Shown piece by piece: positions 47,222 to 55,066 of a DNA stretch of 64,000 nt. The stretch lies in assembly GCF_036287215.1 (NCBI RefSeq), contig NZ_CP142860.1, forward strand, positions 930,001-994,000, given 5' to 3'. This DNA comes from Caproiciproducens sp. CPB-2. Lineage in GTDB: Bacteria; Bacillota; Clostridia; Oscillospirales; Acutalibacteraceae. The first letter of the stretch is position 1. Each line of letters opens with the position of its first letter. The notes under the pieces were generated by a model. That model did no database searches, was not told the DNA's origin, and worked only from the letters and a program-made list of their open reading frames with translations. The translations under genes were made by a program, and so were the position numbers.

Positions 47222-47538
47222 ATTACCCGAGAATTTTGATCTGTACCTTCCTGATGGCGCTGGTCACCTATATCATCCGCATGCTTCCGCTGGCGATCTT
47301 CAGGAAGAAGATTCACAACCGTTTTATCCGGTCGTTTCTGGCTTATGTGCCTTACGCCGTGCTTGCGGCCATGACCTTCCCCGAAATTCTGTACTCCACG
47401 GGGAATCCGTATTCCGCGGTGTTCGGCCTTGCCGCGGCCCTCGTCCTTGCGTATAAGGGAAAAGGCCTTCTTACCGTTGCGCTTGGCTCCACCGCCGTTG
47501 TTTTTGTTGTGGAACAGATCATGAACTTCTTTACATAA
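47218..47538 (+). CDS. azlD: Branched-chain amino acid exporter subunit AzlD
   Basis: A 106-residue protein with about four membrane segments, typical size for AzlD. The ATG at 47218 overlaps the azlC stop by 4 bp. The stretch YIIRMLPLAIFRKKI, followed by SFLAYVPYAVLAAMTFP, is characteristic. It forms the small subunit of the AzlCD exporter. Confidence 0.92.
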   Translation: MNYPRILICTFLMALVTYIIRMLPLAIFRKKIHNRFIRSFLAYVPYAVLAAMTFPEILYSTGNPYSAVFGLAAALVLAYKGKGLLTVALGSTAVVFVVEQIMNFFT

Positions 47539-47573
47539 AAAATGCCGCTGCGACATTGCAGCGGCATTTTATT
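47538..47573. terminator. Bidirectional terminator after azlD
   Basis: AAAATGCCGCTGC pairs with GCAGCGGCATTTT around a 6-nt loop, with T runs on both strands, between convergent azlD and the deaminase gene. Confidence 0.9.
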
Positions 47574-47579
47574 ATGGTA

Positions 47580-48068
47580 TCAGTATCCAAATTTCCCGCT
47601 CAGGGATTCGTCGTTGTCCACCCATTCCTGCACATAAACGGAGGAGAAGGTGTTTTTCGTGTTCCGCGCAACCACGCGCGTGATGCCGGCATTGATAATC
47701 AGCCTTTTGCACATGGAACAGGGGGAAGCGTTTTCCACGTATCCGCCCGTCTTGGCGTCCTTTCCCACCAGATACAGCGTGCTGCCGATCATATCGCGGC
47801 GGGAGGCGCTGATAATGGCGTTGGCCTCCGCATGGACGGAGCGGCAAAGCTCGTAGCGTTCCCCGCGCGGAACCCCCAGCGTTTCGCGCACACAGACGCC
47901 GGTATCGATACAGTTGCGGCGGCCGCGGGGCGCCCCCGTGTATCCGGACGATACGATCTCGTCATGCTGGACGATAATCGCGCCGAAATTCCGGCGCAGA
48001 CAGGTACCGCGCTCCGACACGGTTTCAGCAATATCAAGGTAATAATTTTCTTTGTCCGTACGGTTCAT
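47580..48068 (-). CDS. comEB: Deoxycytidylate deaminase family protein (ComEB-like)
   Basis: A 162-residue zinc-dependent deaminase. The ATG at 48068 is 7 bp after GGGAGG; an earlier ATG two codons upstream is too close. The zinc site is HAEANAI (His and catalytic Glu) plus PCSMC (two Cys), and an extra CxxxxC-type region (RNCIDTGVC) matches the dCMP deaminase subgroup. It would convert dCMP to dUMP for thymidylate synthesis. It stands alone on the minus strand, with a 5' leader containing a strong hairpin. Confidence 0.9.
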   Translation of the reverse strand: MNRTDKENYYLDIAETVSERGTCLRRNFGAIIVQHDEIVSSGYTGAPRGRRNCIDTGVCVRETLGVPRGERYELCRSVHAEANAIISASRRDMIGSTLYLVGKDAKTGGYVENASPCSMCKRLIINAGITRVVARNTKNTFSSVYVQEWVDNDESLSGKFGY

Positions 48069-48126
48069 TTTCATGCCTCCCAGTCCTTTATGATAGCAAT
48101 TCCATTTCAGTTTGCGAACCAAAACA

Positions 48127-48159
48127 CGTTCCTCCCCCGCCGAAGGCGGGGGAGGAACG
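48127..48159. repeat. Perfect 15-bp hairpin in the deaminase leader
   Basis: CGTTCCTCCCCCGCC and its exact complement around GAA. It lies between divergent genes, without a T run, so it is not a simple terminator. Its ends resemble the hairpin at 31086-31118. Confidence 0.75.
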
Positions 48160-48201
48160 CAACCTTGTTGCAGAATCAACTGGAAATGTTATAGTAATCC
48201 T

Positions 48202-48230
48202 ATCATATTGTATTTTCGACAGATAATCAA
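48202..48230 (-). promoter_or_regulatory. Putative promoter of the deaminase gene
   Basis: On the minus strand TTGATT (48230-48225) and TATGAT (48207-48202), 17 bp apart, placing the hairpin at 48127-48159 in the 5' leader. Confidence 0.55.
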
Positions 48231-48259
48231 TGGAAATGTGGGAATTTGTATGATATAAT
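48231..48259 (+). promoter_or_regulatory. Putative promoter of rsmA
   Basis: A perfect TATAAT at 48254-48259 with a weak TGGAAA -35 17 bp upstream, 43 bp before rsmA. Confidence 0.45.
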
Positions 48260-48301
48260 CAAGAAATAAAAGAGTAAGCAGAAAAGATATGGGGACAGGA
48301 A

Positions 48302-49153
48302 ATGGATTTATCGGATATCAGAGTCATTAAAAATATACTGGCGCGTCACGGCTTCCACTTTTCCAAATCGCTGGGGCAGAATTTTCTGATCAACCCGGAA
48401 ATTTGCCCGCGCATGGCGGCCGAGTGCGGCGCGCAAAAGGGAGTCGGCGTGCTGGAAATCGGGCCGGGCGTGGGGGTGCTGACCGCGGAGCTCGCCAAGC
48501 GGGCGGACAAGGTGGTTTCCGTAGAGCTGGACAAAAGACTGCTGCCGGTTCTGGACGACACGCTTTCCGGGTACCGCAATATCAAAATCGTGAATGAAGA
48601 TATTTTAAAGGCCGATCTCAGGAAGCTGATCGAAACCGAGTTCCCCGTCGGGGAAACGGCCGTTTGCGCCAATTTGCCTTACTATATCACTTCGCCGGTC
48701 ATTATGCGGCTTCTGGAAGAACGGCTGCCGATCCGCTCCGTGACGGTCATGGTGCAGAAGGAAGCGGCGGAACGCCTCTGCGCCCTGCCGGGAACCCGTT
48801 CCTGCGGCGCGGTGAGCGCGGCGGTGCGTTACTTTGCCGAGCCGGAGGTCCTTTTTGAAGTGAACCGGGACAACTTTTTTCCGCCGCCAAACGTCGATTC
48901 GGCGGTCATCCATCTGAAAATCCGCAAAGAGCCGCCGGTAAAAATCAACAGGGAAAAGGACTTCTTCGCCCTTGTCAAGGCGGCTTTCGGCCAGCGGCGC
49001 AAAACGGTGCTCAATTCCGTCGCCGCCGGGCTTTCGCTGGACAGGGCAGTGGTAGTCGCGGCGCTGGAAAGGGCGGGAATTGTCCCGAACGCGCGCGCGG
49101 AACAGCTTTCCATGGAGCAGCTCGCGGCGCTGTCCAACGAAGTATTTTTGTAA
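48302..49153 (+). CDS. rsmA: 16S rRNA dimethyladenosine transferase
   Basis: A 283-residue SAM-dependent methyltransferase (KsgA) that dimethylates two adenines near the 3' end of 16S rRNA during small-subunit assembly. Visible motifs: KSLGQNFLINPEI at the N-terminus, SAM loop LEIGPGVGVLTAEL, and the catalytic NLPYYITSPV. The C-terminal helical domain is complete (AFGQRRKTVLNSV). It is followed by a small membrane-protein gene 18 bp away. Ribonuclease M5, often upstream, is absent here. Confidence 0.97.
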   Translation: MDLSDIRVIKNILARHGFHFSKSLGQNFLINPEICPRMAAECGAQKGVGVLEIGPGVGVLTAELAKRADKVVSVELDKRLLPVLDDTLSGYRNIKIVNEDILKADLRKLIETEFPVGETAVCANLPYYITSPVIMRLLEERLPIRSVTVMVQKEAAERLCALPGTRSCGAVSAAVRYFAEPEVLFEVNRDNFFPPPNVDSAVIHLKIRKEPPVKINREKDFFALVKAAFGQRRKTVLNSVAAGLSLDRAVVVAALERAGIVPNARAEQLSMEQLAALSNEVFL

Positions 49154-49171
49154 AATAAGGGAGGGCTTTTT

Positions 49172-49405
49172 ATGAGCGACGGAAAACTTGCGGTTCTGTT
49201 TTTTGAAGCCGGCATCGTATTGACGCTGATTTCCATGGTGCTCGGTCCGTTTGAAATTACCGGATGGGCGCTCGCCTGTGCTTCCGTGGCCTGTTTTGTC
49301 GCGCTGGCCGGAATGTATCTTGCTTTCTGCAGCTGGAACGAGCCCGATGAGGAAGACGAACCGCCGCCGGAAGAGCCTCATGACACAGAGGCGCATGAAA
49401 AATAA
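49172..49405 (+). CDS. Small two-helix membrane protein
   Basis: A 77-residue protein after GGGAGGG. Two hydrophobic segments (about 7-27 and 32-53) are followed by an acidic, proline-containing tail (DEEDEPPPEEPHDTE). I recognise no family. It sits 18 bp after rsmA and just before a terminator, so it is probably co-transcribed. Confidence 0.75.
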   Translation: MSDGKLAVLFFEAGIVLTLISMVLGPFEITGWALACASVACFVALAGMYLAFCSWNEPDEEDEPPPEEPHDTEAHEK

Positions 49406-49418
49406 AATTTCAAGATAA

Positions 49419-49447
49419 AAAACCGGAAGCGTTGCGCTTCCGGTTTT
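49419..49447. terminator. Bidirectional terminator
   Basis: AAAACCGGAAGCG pairs with CGCTTCCGGTTTT around TTG. T runs occur on both strands, between the small membrane-protein gene and the convergent methyltransferase-like gene. Confidence 0.85.
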
Positions 49448-49456
49448 CTGATATTT

Positions 49457-50686
49457 TTAATAAACAATCGCGCCGTATTTCGCCGCGAGCGGCTCGATCA
49501 GGTCGGTTTCAATCGGGCAGGCAGAATCGACGATCAGCCGGCCCTGAAAATACCGGAGCGCCGCGTCGAGCACCGGCAGGCTGTCACAGTACACGGCAAT
49601 GGGCAGGCGCGTCATCGTGCTGTTTTCGCTCAGCAGCATCGCGTCGTCCAGACTGCTGACCATCACTAACGCCGCGGTAACCTGCTCGTCGTCCAGATCG
49701 ATCAGGTCTTCGCCGAGCGAGCTGGTACAGGCGATCGGTTCGCTGAATACGATGTCGTCCCCCAGAAAAAACGCTTCCCGTTCATTTGCGGCGGCGTAGC
49801 AGTCCGGTTCTTCCGGAATTTCCGGCGGGCCGAACTCCTTTGCCACCTGCGCCAATGCTTTCAGATGCTCCATGGTACAGCCGCAGCAGCCCCCGACAAT
49901 CCTCGCTCCCGCATCCATCAGCCTGCGCATCCGGGCGGCGAATTCATCAGGGGAGAGGTTTCCGCTGTTTTCCGGAGAATTCCACATAGGTACCCCGGTG
50001 CTCGGCTTGGCGATGATCGGAACGCTGATATGCGGGGCAACCTGTTCCACATGCTCCAGCATGTGCTCCGGCCCAAAGGAGCAGTTCAGGCCGATGGCGT
50101 CCGCCCCCATGGCCTGAAGGGTGATCACCGCGGGCAGAAGACTTCCTCCCGTGAGGGTGTGTCCGCTTTCATCCACGGTGATGGTCACGAAAACCGGCAG
50201 ATTGGTCGTTCTGGCGGCAAGCACCGCCGCGCGCATGTCGGCGAGCGAGGTCTGCGTTTCGATCGCGATAAAATCGACCCCCGCGTCGTCCAGCGCACGG
50301 ATCTGTTCGCGGTAAATGTCATAGATGTCGTCAAAATCCGATTCGCCGAACGGCGGTACGAACAGGCCGGTGGGGCAGACGTTCCCGCCCACCAGCAACC
50401 CGGCGGGCTTCGCAACGCTTTGGGAAAGCGTTACCAGCTTCTGATTGATGTCCGCGACTTCCGCTTCCAGACCGTAGCTGCTCAGGCAGGCCCGGTTTGC
50501 GCCAAAGGTCGGCGCATAGACCGCCTGTGCGCCCGCTTCGATAAAGCCGCTTTGCAGCTTTGTGAGCCTTTCGGGATTTTCCAGAATCCATTTTTCCACA
50601 CAAACGCCGCCCGGCATTCCGGCGGCGGCCAGATTCGTGGCCGTAGCGCCATCCAGCAGCAGGGGAAGATGAAAAGGGAAACTCAT
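49457..50686 (-). CDS. Homocysteine S-methyltransferase family protein
   Basis: A 409-residue protein. Residues 1-290 form the homocysteine-binding barrel seen in MetH and MmuM, with DGATATNL, the zinc cysteine in GLNCSFGP and the pair in GGCCGCT. The last 110 residues have no family I know; the end (RLIVDSACPIETDLIEPLAA) recalls the start of a pterin-binding domain but is too short to be one. Cobalamin-binding and reactivation modules are absent. It may transfer a methyl group to homocysteine using a partner. It starts 34 bp after argS on the same strand. Confidence 0.85.
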   Translation of the reverse strand: MSFPFHLPLLLDGATATNLAAAGMPGGVCVEKWILENPERLTKLQSGFIEAGAQAVYAPTFGANRACLSSYGLEAEVADINQKLVTLSQSVAKPAGLLVGGNVCPTGLFVPPFGESDFDDIYDIYREQIRALDDAGVDFIAIETQTSLADMRAAVLAARTTNLPVFVTITVDESGHTLTGGSLLPAVITLQAMGADAIGLNCSFGPEHMLEHVEQVAPHISVPIIAKPSTGVPMWNSPENSGNLSPDEFAARMRRLMDAGARIVGGCCGCTMEHLKALAQVAKEFGPPEIPEEPDCYAAANEREAFFLGDDIVFSEPIACTSSLGEDLIDLDDEQVTAALVMVSSLDDAMLLSENSTMTRLPIAVYCDSLPVLDAALRYFQGRLIVDSACPIETDLIEPLAAKYGAIVY

Positions 50687-50720
50687 TTGTTCTTCATTGC
50701 TCCTAACATGTTCAGCCTGC

Positions 50721-52415
50721 TTACATGCTCTCCGGCGCCGAAATCTTAAACATGGAAAGCACGTTGCAGATCACAGTGGAAACCGCGCCGCACAGGTACA
50801 TCCTGGCGGCGGTCAGACCTTCGTTTTCGCCTTTTACACGGCATGCGTTATAGAATTTATGGAAGAGTGTAGCCAGCGTAATGACGTACCGGGTGATTCT
50901 GGCGGGATCGTAGTCCTGCGCCGCCGCCACAATTTCCCCGGTGAAGGAGGAAAGATGCCGGATCAGCTCAATTTCCTCGGGTTCGGTCAAAAGCGCGAGC
51001 TCCTCGTCGGTGCAGCCGCGCGGAAGGATTCCCTCGGCGGCGAGCGCCTTGAAGATACTGCAGATTCTCGCCCTGGCGTACTGCACGTAATAAACCGGGT
51101 TCTGCGCGTCCTGCTGAACGGCCAGATCAAGGTCGAAATCCATCTGGGAATTGGCTTCCCTCATGTTGAAATAGAACCTTGCGGCGTCCACCGGCACCTC
51201 GTCGAGCAGATCGGCCAGCTGAATCGCTTTGCCGGTACGCTTGCTCATGCGCACGACTTCCCCGCCCTTTACGAGTCTTACCAGCTGAATCAGCACGACG
51301 TTTAGCTTGCTTCCGTCCAGCCCGACCGCGTCCATGGCTCCCTTCATTCTCGCCACGTGGCCGTGGTGGTCGGCGCCCCAGACGTCGATGCAGCGGTCAA
51401 AGCCGCGCTTTGCGAATTTGTTTCTATGATAGGCGATATCCGCCGCGAAATAGGTTGGATTTCCGTTCTGCCGGACCAGAACCTCGTCCTTTTCCACGCC
51501 GAAATTCGTCGCGCGGTACCAGAGGGCGCCGTCCTTATCGTAGGTCAGGCCCTTTTCCTTCAGAATCTGAATCGTTTCCTCCAGCTCGCCGTCGTTGTGC
51601 AGGCGGCTTTCCAGGAACCACTCGTCGTAAACGATCCCGTATTTTTTCAGGTCGGCCTGCATCTTGGCGATATTTTTCGGAAGCGCAAAATCCACCAGAG
51701 CCTTTTTCAGCTCCTTGGGGCCGGCGCCAACATAGCTGTCGCCGTGCTCTTTCGCGAATTCGGCGGCCCTTTCGCGGATGTCGTCTCCGTGGTATCCGTC
51801 CTCCGGAAATTCGACGGCGTCCTCGCCCTGAAAAAGCTGCAGGTAGCGCGCGGCAAGGGAAGCGCCGAATTTTTCGATCTGGTTTCCCGCGTCGTTTACG
51901 TAGAATTCGCGCCATACGTCGTAGCCGGCGGCGTCGAGGACCGCCGCAAGGCAGTCGCCCAGCGCGCCGCCGCGCGCATTGCCCATATGCATGGGGCCGG
52001 TCGGATTCGCGGAAACGAACTCGACCATGATTTTTTCCTTTTTGCCAAAATCGCTGCGGCCGTAAGAAGCGCCGCTCTGCGTAATATCCTTCAGAACCTC
52101 CGAATAAAAGCGCTGATTCAGAAAGAAATTGATAAATCCGGGACCCGCGATTTCAAAACGGTCAAAAAATGTGCCGTCCAGCGCGATATGCTCCGTGATC
52201 AGCTGCGCGATTTTCCTCGGGGCCAAACGGAACGCCTTGGCGGACACCATGGCCGCGTTGGTCGCCCAGTCGCCGTGGCTGCGGTCGGCGGGCACCTCAA
52301 TGGAAAAAGGGGGCGTTTCCCCCTGGGGCAGACCGCCGGCGGCCTGTGCCTTTTCCACCGCGCGGAGAATGGCGCTTTTCAGTTCACTGGTCGCCTGCAA
52401 CACTATTTTTGACAT
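50721..52415 (-). CDS. argS: Arginyl-tRNA synthetase
   Basis: A 564-residue class I synthetase charging tRNA-Arg. The N-terminal Arg-tRNA recognition domain covers about 1-90. The HIGH-type motif is HMGN (143-146, in NPTGPMHMGNARGG), the KMSKS-type motif is RMSKRTGKAI, and the DALR anticodon-binding domain ends the protein. The start lies inside the DUF1934 gene (32-bp overlap), so the two are coupled, as in Bacillus ywiB-argS. Confidence 0.97.
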   Translation of the reverse strand: MSKIVLQATSELKSAILRAVEKAQAAGGLPQGETPPFSIEVPADRSHGDWATNAAMVSAKAFRLAPRKIAQLITEHIALDGTFFDRFEIAGPGFINFFLNQRFYSEVLKDITQSGASYGRSDFGKKEKIMVEFVSANPTGPMHMGNARGGALGDCLAAVLDAAGYDVWREFYVNDAGNQIEKFGASLAARYLQLFQGEDAVEFPEDGYHGDDIRERAAEFAKEHGDSYVGAGPKELKKALVDFALPKNIAKMQADLKKYGIVYDEWFLESRLHNDGELEETIQILKEKGLTYDKDGALWYRATNFGVEKDEVLVRQNGNPTYFAADIAYHRNKFAKRGFDRCIDVWGADHHGHVARMKGAMDAVGLDGSKLNVVLIQLVRLVKGGEVVRMSKRTGKAIQLADLLDEVPVDAARFYFNMREANSQMDFDLDLAVQQDAQNPVYYVQYARARICSIFKALAAEGILPRGCTDEELALLTEPEEIELIRHLSSFTGEIVAAAQDYDPARITRYVITLATLFHKFYNACRVKGENEGLTAARMYLCGAVSTVICNVLSMFKISAPESM

Positions 52416-52848
52416 CTTTTTTATTTGCCTCCTTGACCGTAATGAAGAGTTCGTTTAAGCTCGATAAATTGGAATTGATATCCAGCGTATAGTTGACTTC
52501 CAGATTTCCGCCCAATTCTCCGAGACTGGATTTTACCCTGCTGGTGAAAACACCCACCATCATATTTCCAAAGCCCGTGTCGTACTGGCAGAGGTGCCGC
52601 TTCCCGCTTTCCAGAATCAGGCGGGTGCTGTCGGTTCCGCCGCGCATCAGGGTTACTTTTGAGCTGCCGTCCACCTTCAGAACGGAGGTTTGCACCGCGT
52701 TGTTGTTGTCCGCGTCGTATTCCTTATACACGATATATTGGCTGTTGCCCTTTTTTACATACGAACCAAGGGTGGTCAGTTCGACTTCGCCGGTTTCGTT
52801 GTCTATTTTCTGCCGGCCTTTAATGGAAATCAGGTAATTTTCCAGCAT
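52384..52848 (-). CDS. DUF1934 family beta-barrel protein (YwiB-like)
   Basis: A 154-residue soluble protein rich in beta strands. The start MLENYLISIKGRQ and the block VTLMRGGTDSTRLILESGKRH match DUF1934. Its members form a lipocalin-like barrel and usually lie just before argS; their function is unknown. Here the gene overlaps argS by 32 bp and follows murI, with AAGGAG before the start. Confidence 0.85.
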   Translation of the reverse strand: MLENYLISIKGRQKIDNETGEVELTTLGSYVKKGNSQYIVYKEYDADNNNAVQTSVLKVDGSSKVTLMRGGTDSTRLILESGKRHLCQYDTGFGNMMVGVFTSRVKSSLGELGGNLEVNYTLDINSNLSSLNELFITVKEANKKDVKNSVAGDQ

Positions 52849-52885
52849 TTGTTTACTCCTTGCAATTTATTCGGTTCATTTCAAA

Positions 52886-53698
52886 TTAATAGAGATCAAT
52901 ATCCACATGGCTGACCTCGCGTTTGATATCTTTCCCGAGAAAGATACCCGCGATCTGGGAAAAGCCTTCCATCCGGTCGCTGACGTAGAACGAGCAGTCG
53001 CCGTCCGCGCTTCTGTCGCAGAGAAGCCCCTGTTTCCTCAGCAGGGCGGAGCAGTAAGCGGCGGTTTCCCGTCCGCTGTCTATCAGGGTCACGCCGCTGC
53101 CCATGACTTCGGAAATGATATGCCGGATAATCGGATAATGCGTACAGCCCATAATCAGGGTGTCGATTCCGGCTTCCCTCAGCGGGGTCAGGTAGCGCTG
53201 CGCGACCAGACGCGTAACCTGCTCGTCTTCGGCGATCCACCCGCTTTCCACCAGCGGGACGAACAACGGGCAGTCGCGGTCGAAAACTTCGATTTCGGGG
53301 TTGATGGCCGCAAGCTCGCGGCGGTACGAACCGCTGCGGATGGTCGCCGTGGTGGCGATGACGCCGACCTTCCCATTTCTGGTGGCTTTCCCGGCCGCGG
53401 CCGCGGCCGGTTTCAGCACGCCGGTGTAGGGAAGGGTCAGCTTTTCGCCGATTCCGGGTGCAACCGAACTGACGGTGCCGCATGCGGCGACAATCATTTT
53501 CACATTTTTGGATTCCAGAAACGCCATATCCTGTCCGGCGTATTTCATAATCGTTTCGCGGCTTCGCGATCCGTAGGGAACGCGGCCGGTGTCGCCGAAA
53601 TAAATAATGTTTTCGTGCGGCATGATGTGCAAGAGCTCTTTTACGGCGGTCAGCCCGCCCAGCCCGGAGTCAAAGACGCCGATCGGTCTGTTGTCCAT
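52886..53698 (-). CDS. murI: Glutamate racemase
   Basis: A 270-residue enzyme making D-glutamate for peptidoglycan. The ATG at 53698 gives the canonical start MDNRPIGVFDSGLGG. Catalytic cysteines are Cys73 (AACGTVSS) and Cys185 (MGCTHYP). The usual Asn after the first cysteine is Gly74, an uncommon variant. It starts 27 bp after ddl and shares its operon, joining two cell-wall precursor steps. Confidence 0.95.
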   Translation of the reverse strand: MDNRPIGVFDSGLGGLTAVKELLHIMPHENIIYFGDTGRVPYGSRSRETIMKYAGQDMAFLESKNVKMIVAACGTVSSVAPGIGEKLTLPYTGVLKPAAAAAGKATRNGKVGVIATTATIRSGSYRRELAAINPEIEVFDRDCPLFVPLVESGWIAEDEQVTRLVAQRYLTPLREAGIDTLIMGCTHYPIIRHIISEVMGSGVTLIDSGRETAAYCSALLRKQGLLCDRSADGDCSFYVSDRMEGFSQIAGIFLGKDIKREVSHVDIDLY

Positions 53699-53725
53699 TC
53701 TATTCCATCGCTCCAAAATGATTTA

Positions 53726-54799
53726 TTAATATTGTGTCCGGATTTCAAAGGAAAGAGACACCAGCCTGTCGAGCAGCTCGCCGTAAGGGACGCCGGAAGC
53801 CTCCCACAGCTTCGGGTACATGCTGATGGAAGTGAAGCCCGGCAGGGTGTTCAGTTCGTTCAGAATGACCTCTTTGCCGTCTCGTACGAAAAAGTCCACG
53901 CGGGAAAGGCCGGTGCAGCCCAGCATATAGTAAGCCCTGCGGGCGGTGGAACGGATTTCTTCCATCACCGCCTCGTCGAGATGCGCGGGGATATAGAGCT
54001 GGGACGTTCCGGATTTATATTTGTCGTCGTAGTCGTAAAATTCAGCGGAAGCCGCGATTTCACCGACAACGGAAGCCTCCGGCTCCGCGTTGCCCAGTAC
54101 CGCGCACTCGACCTCCTGGCCCACAATGGCCTCTTCCACAACGATCTTGTCGTCCTCGCGCGCCGCTTTTTTCACCGCTTCGTCAAGCCCGGCCTCGCTG
54201 CTTACCTTGCTGACTCCCACGGAGGAACCCGCGTTTGCCGGTTTCACGAAGATGGGATATCCAAGCCTTGCGTCGATCTTCCGCTTGATTTTCTCAGCGC
54301 CGGTTTTGTATTTGTCCGTATAGAACCAAAGATATTTTGCCTGATGGATGCCCGCCGCGGTTAGCAGCGTGTGGGTGACCGCCTTATCCATGCACACGGC
54401 GGAAGCAAGCGCGCGGCAGCCGACGAACGGAATCCCGCTCAGCTGCAGAAGCCCCTGTATGGTGCCGTCCTCTCCGTTTTTGCCGTGCAGGACGGGGAAC
54501 ACGCAGTCCACCTTGATCACGTCAAACCCCATTTTCCCGTCTACCACGATTCCGCGGATGCTTCTGTCGGGGGCGATAAACGCGGGTTGGTTGAGCGGGT
54601 CGCGCTCCCAGCGCCCGTCGGCGATTTCCTCCGGGGAGCCGCTGAACAGATACCAGCGTCCGTCCTTCGTAATGCCCAGACAGACGATTTCATATTTCTC
54701 TTTCGGCAGGTTGTTGATGACCGATGCCGCAGAAATGCAAGATACTTCGTGTTCGGATGAGCTGCCGCCGAAAATGACGGCGATCCTCTTTTTATTCAT
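53726..54799 (-). CDS. ddl: D-alanine--D-alanine ligase
   Basis: A 357-residue ATP-grasp enzyme joining two D-alanines for the peptidoglycan stem. Motifs include IFGGSSSEHEVS, FPVLHGKNGEDGTIQG, PIFVKPANAGSSVGVSKV and the metal site in NELNTLPGFT. The specificity loop reads EFYDYDDKY with the tyrosine typical of D-Ala:D-Ala enzymes, not the Phe or His of lactate-adding forms, so no vancomycin-resistance role is suggested. It heads the operon ddl-murI-DUF1934-argS-methyltransferase. Confidence 0.96.
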   Translation of the reverse strand: MNKKRIAVIFGGSSSEHEVSCISAASVINNLPKEKYEIVCLGITKDGRWYLFSGSPEEIADGRWERDPLNQPAFIAPDRSIRGIVVDGKMGFDVIKVDCVFPVLHGKNGEDGTIQGLLQLSGIPFVGCRALASAVCMDKAVTHTLLTAAGIHQAKYLWFYTDKYKTGAEKIKRKIDARLGYPIFVKPANAGSSVGVSKVSSEAGLDEAVKKAAREDDKIVVEEAIVGQEVECAVLGNAEPEASVVGEIAASAEFYDYDDKYKSGTSQLYIPAHLDEAVMEEIRSTARRAYYMLGCTGLSRVDFFVRDGKEVILNELNTLPGFTSISMYPKLWEASGVPYGELLDRLVSLSFEIRTQY

Positions 54800-54916
54800 A
54801 ATTATCCTCCAAAGCTCTGCTCTTTTCCTAATTTATATCATAATATATAATCCTACAAATACATATCATACCACAAGGCTTTTAGCGGTGCAATCGGAAT
54901 TTTATTAAATTGTATG

Positions 54917-54945
54917 GTGACAAAAAAATGTTTATGTAGTATAAT
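54917..54945 (+). promoter_or_regulatory. Sigma-A promoter of the unknown gene at 55067
   Basis: GTGACA (54917-54922) and TATAAT (54940-54945), 17 bp apart. Its position shows that in-frame codons further upstream are not translated from this transcript. Confidence 0.65.
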
Positions 54946-55066
54946 TTATAAATATCGTGAGCCATACTATCTTTGGTTGAATATAGAAGAAAAATACAGG
55001 TGCATACCGGGGTCCCGCCAGTGCGGACAAGCGGTGTGCGGAAATACAGATTCAGGAGTGATTTGT

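Noticed and set aside
53726..54799. D-Ala-D-Lac (vancomycin-resistance type) ligase
   Set aside because: The specificity loop has the tyrosine of normal D-Ala-D-Ala ligases and there are no vanH or vanX genes.
54914..55066. A longer N-terminus for the gene at 55067
   Set aside because: The likely promoter lies inside this extension and a ribosome site fits TTG 55067.
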